Positions 6,182-6,384 of a stretch of DNA of 6,384 nt are shown piece by piece; positions within the stretch are counted from its first letter, which is position 1; the number at the start of each line of letters is the position of its first letter. The stretch comes from Desulfobacterales bacterium (GTDB taxonomy: Bacteria; Desulfobacterota; Desulfobacteria; Desulfobacterales; C00003060). Location: the NCBI GenBank assembly GCA_030613145.1, contig JAUWMM010000113.1:1-6384 (forward strand). Reading direction: 5' to 3'. The notes under the pieces were generated by a model. It was given only the letters and a program-made list of their open reading frames with translations. It searched no databases and had not been told where the DNA came from. The position numbers and the translations under genes are program-made.

Positions 6182-6218
6182 GACGTTCATCTTTCAAAAC
6201 AATTCCGTATGGCATGAA

Positions 6219-6256
6219 TGTAACCTGTGAACGGTTACGAATTCACCTGAGTTACA
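6219..6256. repeat. Nested dyad upstream of sucD
   Basis: TGTAAC (6219-6224) is mirrored by GTTACA (6251-6256). Within it are GTAACC (6220-6225) with GGTTAC (6233-6238), and GTGAA (6227-6231) with TTCAC (6242-6246). These pairings compete, so only one can form at a time. It could be an operator, a switching RNA fold in the sucD leader, or another dispersed repeat. Confidence 0.4.
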
Positions 6257-6280
6257 GATGGGCAAGACCGTTACTTCCAA

Positions 6281-6293
6281 GCGGCGAAGCCGC
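6281..6293. repeat. Triloop palindrome 1
   Basis: GCGGC, loop GAA, GCCGC: a perfect five-pair stem with a three-base loop. It lies 7 bases before a second triloop palindrome, in a tandem layout typical of small REP-like palindromes. Confidence 0.5.
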
Positions 6294-6300
6294 GTTGTAC

Positions 6301-6319
6301 AAAATCGCGGAGCGATTTT
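6301..6319 (+). promoter_or_regulatory. Triloop hairpin enclosing the sucD ribosome site
   Basis: AAAATCGC (6301-6308), loop GGA (6309-6311), GCGATTTT (6312-6319) form a perfect eight-pair stem. The next base is the A of the sucD ATG. The only purine-rich match to a Shine-Dalgarno sequence, GCGGAG (6307-6312), is in the loop and upper stem, so folding would affect initiation. It may be a dispersed palindrome that landed at this spot. Regulation is inference. Confidence 0.5.
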
Positions 6320-6384
6320 ATGAGCATACTAATTGACAAAGAAACCCGCCTTCTGGTGCAGGGAATCACCGGCAGGGAGGGGAG
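6320..6384 (+). CDS. Succinyl-CoA ligase alpha subunit, N-terminal part
   Basis: The 21 complete codons before the window end read MSILIDKETRLLVQGITGREG, the conserved N-terminus of SucD. The VQGITGREG stretch is the glycine-rich loop of the CoA-binding Rossmann domain. The full protein is usually near 290 residues; the catalytic phosphohistidine lies in the missing part. With the beta subunit SucC it converts succinyl-CoA to succinate with ATP or GTP formation in the TCA cycle, in the cytoplasm. In most genomes sucC lies directly upstream of sucD. Here the upstream gene is the radical SAM gene, 358 bases away, so sucC must be elsewhere, or this is a separate or paralogous alpha-type copy. 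The start is supported by the match to the family N-terminus and by GCGGAG 7 bases upstream, although that site lies in a hairpin. A related CoA-binding protein cannot be fully excluded from 21 residues. Confidence 0.85.
   Translation, partial: MSILIDKETRLLVQGITGREG

Noticed and set aside
6050..6187. Possible CRISPR array from repeated GAACATC units
   Set aside because: Units are 7 bases long, contiguous with no spacers, and arranged as two opposed arms. That is an inverted tandem repeat, not a CRISPR array.
5958..6336. Open reading frames on both strands across 5958-6336
   Set aside because: They are generated by the heptanucleotide repeat, show seven-residue repetition in the wrong context, and lack ribosome sites. 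The + strand frame also overlaps the start of sucD.

Overview
The window holds four complete genes and the start of a fifth, all on the + strand. They are separated by unusually repeat-rich spacers. Gene content points to a Gram-negative bacterium: there is an outer-membrane-type lipoprotein with an OmpA peptidoglycan-binding domain, a large radical SAM protein with a B12-binding-like domain, and a succinyl-CoA ligase alpha subunit. Together with the style of the spacer repeats this suggests Desulfobacterota (old Deltaproteobacteria) or a neighbouring lineage. That placement is inference from gene style, not from a marker gene.

Layout: 1-652 is noncoding. It begins with a composite palindromic repeat (47-240) and ends in a candidate promoter and long leader for a cold-shock protein gene (653-853), which is closed by a clear intrinsic terminator (876-916). 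After a promoter-bearing spacer comes an AAA_14/DUF4143 ATPase (1115-2293) with a dyad across its start and no Shine-Dalgarno sequence. The 430-base gap after it contains a foldback element of about 333 bp (2368-2700) with homologous hairpins at both ends, and a second palindromic element nested inside (2509-2653).

Two genes then form a likely operon, 32 bases apart: a DUF4398/OmpA lipoprotein (2726-4198) and a radical SAM protein (4231-5961). The next spacer has a near-perfect 33-bp inverted repeat made of heptanucleotide units (6050-6181), a nested dyad, and two short triloop palindromes. The second palindrome ends directly against the start codon of sucD (6320 onward, cut by the window end). 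No sucC lies upstream of sucD.

How the genes relate: the csp and ATPase genes look like independent units. The lipoprotein and radical SAM genes are probably co-transcribed, but no shared pathway can be read from sequence. No CRISPR array, tRNA, rRNA or intact transposase was seen. The most unusual content is the intergenic repeat architecture, not the proteins.
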